Source: an uncultured Sterolibacterium sp. (lineage in GTDB: Bacteria > Pseudomonadota > Gammaproteobacteria > Burkholderiales > Rhodocyclaceae). Taken from it: a DNA stretch of 35,682 nucleotides. The stretch is from positions 1 to 35,682 of the forward strand of contig CAIYYX010000253.1 in the NCBI GenBank assembly GCA_903930535.1. The letters are read 5' to 3'. Position 1 is the first letter of the stretch. Each line of letters begins with the position of its first letter. Below the pieces are notes generated by a model. It did not search any database. It saw nothing but the letters and a program-made list of their open reading frames with translations, and was not told the DNA's origin. The position numbers and the translations under genes are program-made. Positions 34,947 to 35,682 of the stretch are shown piece by piece.

Positions 34947-35148
34947 ACGCCGCAAGCGTATTCGTCTGCCGCGGAAGATCAATTGCCCCTTGGGGCAATT
35001 GTCCGACCGCAGCAAGATCGTTAATCTGCATTGCATTCATCAACCGGCCACTGCCTGTGCAATAGGCTGCGTTGATTGTGTCGCAAACAGCCGCTTTCTC
35101 TCCAGGCCGTTTCAGTCATTGGCTGAATGTCACAAGGGTATTGCTTGC
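34947..35148. other. divergent intergenic region with palindrome, no gene seen
   Basis: Separates the minus-strand small arginine-rich gene from the plus-strand peptidase gene. Apart from the palindrome at 34980-35001 it contains a weak TTCAG/CTGAA hairpin near 35111-35127 and AAGGG about ten bases before the peptidase ATG. I found no convincing -10/-35 pair. Confidence 0.4.
34980..35001. promoter_or_regulatory. near-perfect palindrome, possible operator
   Basis: CAATTGCCCC (34980-34989), two bases TT, then GGGGCAATTG (34992-35001). The arms are fully complementary. The two-base centre is too tight for an RNA loop without opening pairs, which favours a protein-binding site on DNA. It lies 33 bases upstream of the small arginine-rich gene and ~150 bases upstream of the peptidase gene, between divergent transcription units. 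Confidence 0.55.
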
Positions 35149-35682
35149 ATGCGCTTGAACCTGAGAATCTATGTCTTCATCGCTTTGGCCATCGCTACCT
35201 TAACGAGCGTGCGTGGCCTTCCGGCGGGACACGCCACAGTCCGCACCATGCCCGGGCCAGGCGAGGCCGTGGCCACTCCGGCAGCAGTCGACGCCGCTAA
35301 ACGTACACCCAAGGCGGCCCTGGCGCAGAGCCAGGAATCCATATCAGTCATGTGCCCAAGGGTTGATCTCGAACTCGGCCTCAGGAAGCATAACCTGCGC
35401 ACGTCCGTTGACCTCGCTGCCGACGTCAATCGCTCGGCCATCGTGAATCTGCGCTGCAACACGTTCAAGGGCAATGCCGACGTGTCAGTTGCTCTCAGCG
35501 AAAAGGTCATTGCCAGCGCCGAAAAGAAATACGGCGCAGGTGCGCGGACGCGGCTCGTGGCCTGGACAAGAATGATCGCCGATAACGGCAAGAAATCGGA
35601 GACCGAGAAGCTCAAACTGGTCAATGATTTTTTTAACCAGATTCCCTCCGTCTCCGACATGGAGCAATGGGGCTTGCAGGAC
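35149..35682 (+). CDS. secreted BTLCP/LapG-like transglutaminase-fold cysteine peptidase, cut by the window edge
   Basis: Open to the last base; 178 codons are visible. A signal peptide (MRLNLRIYVFIALAIATLTS, then VRGLPAGHA) points to the periplasm. From ~127 the sequence KYGAGARTRLVAWTRMIADN, then EKLKLVNDFFNQ and EQWGLQD, matches the start of the bacterial transglutaminase-like cysteine peptidase family, whose members include LapG, the c-di-GMP-controlled protease of surface adhesins. The catalytic Cys, His and Asp lie beyond the edge and cannot be checked. Residues ~30-115 form an unusual extension with two cysteines (MCPRVD and LRCNTF), possibly disulfide-linked. Confidence 0.78.
   Translation, partial: MRLNLRIYVFIALAIATLTSVRGLPAGHATVRTMPGPGEAVATPAAVDAAKRTPKAALAQSQESISVMCPRVDLELGLRKHNLRTSVDLAADVNRSAIVNLRCNTFKGNADVSVALSEKVIASAEKKYGAGARTRLVAWTRMIADNGKKSETEKLKLVNDFFNQIPSVSDMEQWGLQD

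Overview
The window is a dense, GC-rich bacterial chromosome segment, almost certainly from a betaproteobacterium (Rhodocyclales/Nitrosomonadales-like; this placement is inferred). The support is C5-pathway heme synthesis (hemA, hemCDXY, hemF), the blocks argH/algZ-algR/hemCDXY, dusB-fis-purH-purD, pepP-ubiH and lptD-surA-pdxA-rsmA, and recurrent extended -10 promoters reading TGATAGAAT. I recognise 35 protein genes or candidate genes, one of them cut by the right edge. I see no tRNA, rRNA, CRISPR array or full-length insertion sequence.

Layout. 1-190: tandem 55-bp repeats and a REP-like hairpin. 186-1397 (-): HD-GYP phosphodiesterase. 1609-5193 (+): hemA, prfA, prmC, grxD. 5252-6655 (-): argH, divergent from the algZ-algR sensor/regulator pair (6721-8507 +). 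A secreted amidohydrolase gene (8562-10238 +) follows, then hemC-hemD-hemX-hemY (10315-14376 +). 14496-19494 (-): the tightly packed dusB-fis-purH-purD-hemF run. 19549-23919 (-): amgK-murU-pepP-ubiH. 24053-29739 (+): lptD-surA-pdxA-rsmA, divergent from amgK. 29736-30731 (-): a DUF2892 membrane protein and exodeoxyribonuclease III. 30781-31022: a MITE-like element and a REP hairpin. 31079-34641 (-): an accessory signalling operon made of two tiny ORFs, a stand-alone receiver, a 7-TM PAS histidine kinase and a FixJ/LuxR-type regulator. 34734-34946 (-): a small arginine-rich protein. 35149-end (+): the start of a secreted BTLCP/LapG-like cysteine peptidase gene.

How the genes work together. Most of the window is housekeeping. 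HemA, HemC, HemD and HemF carry out successive parts of protoporphyrin synthesis, with HemX and HemY as membrane companions. PrmC methylates the release factor encoded just before it. LptD and SurA build the outer membrane, while AmgK and MurU salvage N-acetylmuramate for the wall. PurH and PurD serve purine synthesis beside the nucleoid protein Fis and the tRNA modifier DusB.

The less ordinary material is (a) short palindromic repeats that sit on gene 3' ends and in several cases supply stop codons or C-terminal codons; (b) a second, poly-C-containing repeat class that entered the ends of hemX and ubiH; (c) prmC with an apparent CTG start, and hemF separated from purD by one in-frame TAA; and (d) the right-hand two-component operon, whose leader carries a 20-codon ORF with a strong ribosome binding site and a chain of ATGA overlaps. 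Item (d) is the best candidate for something undescribed, but the evidence is sequence architecture only.
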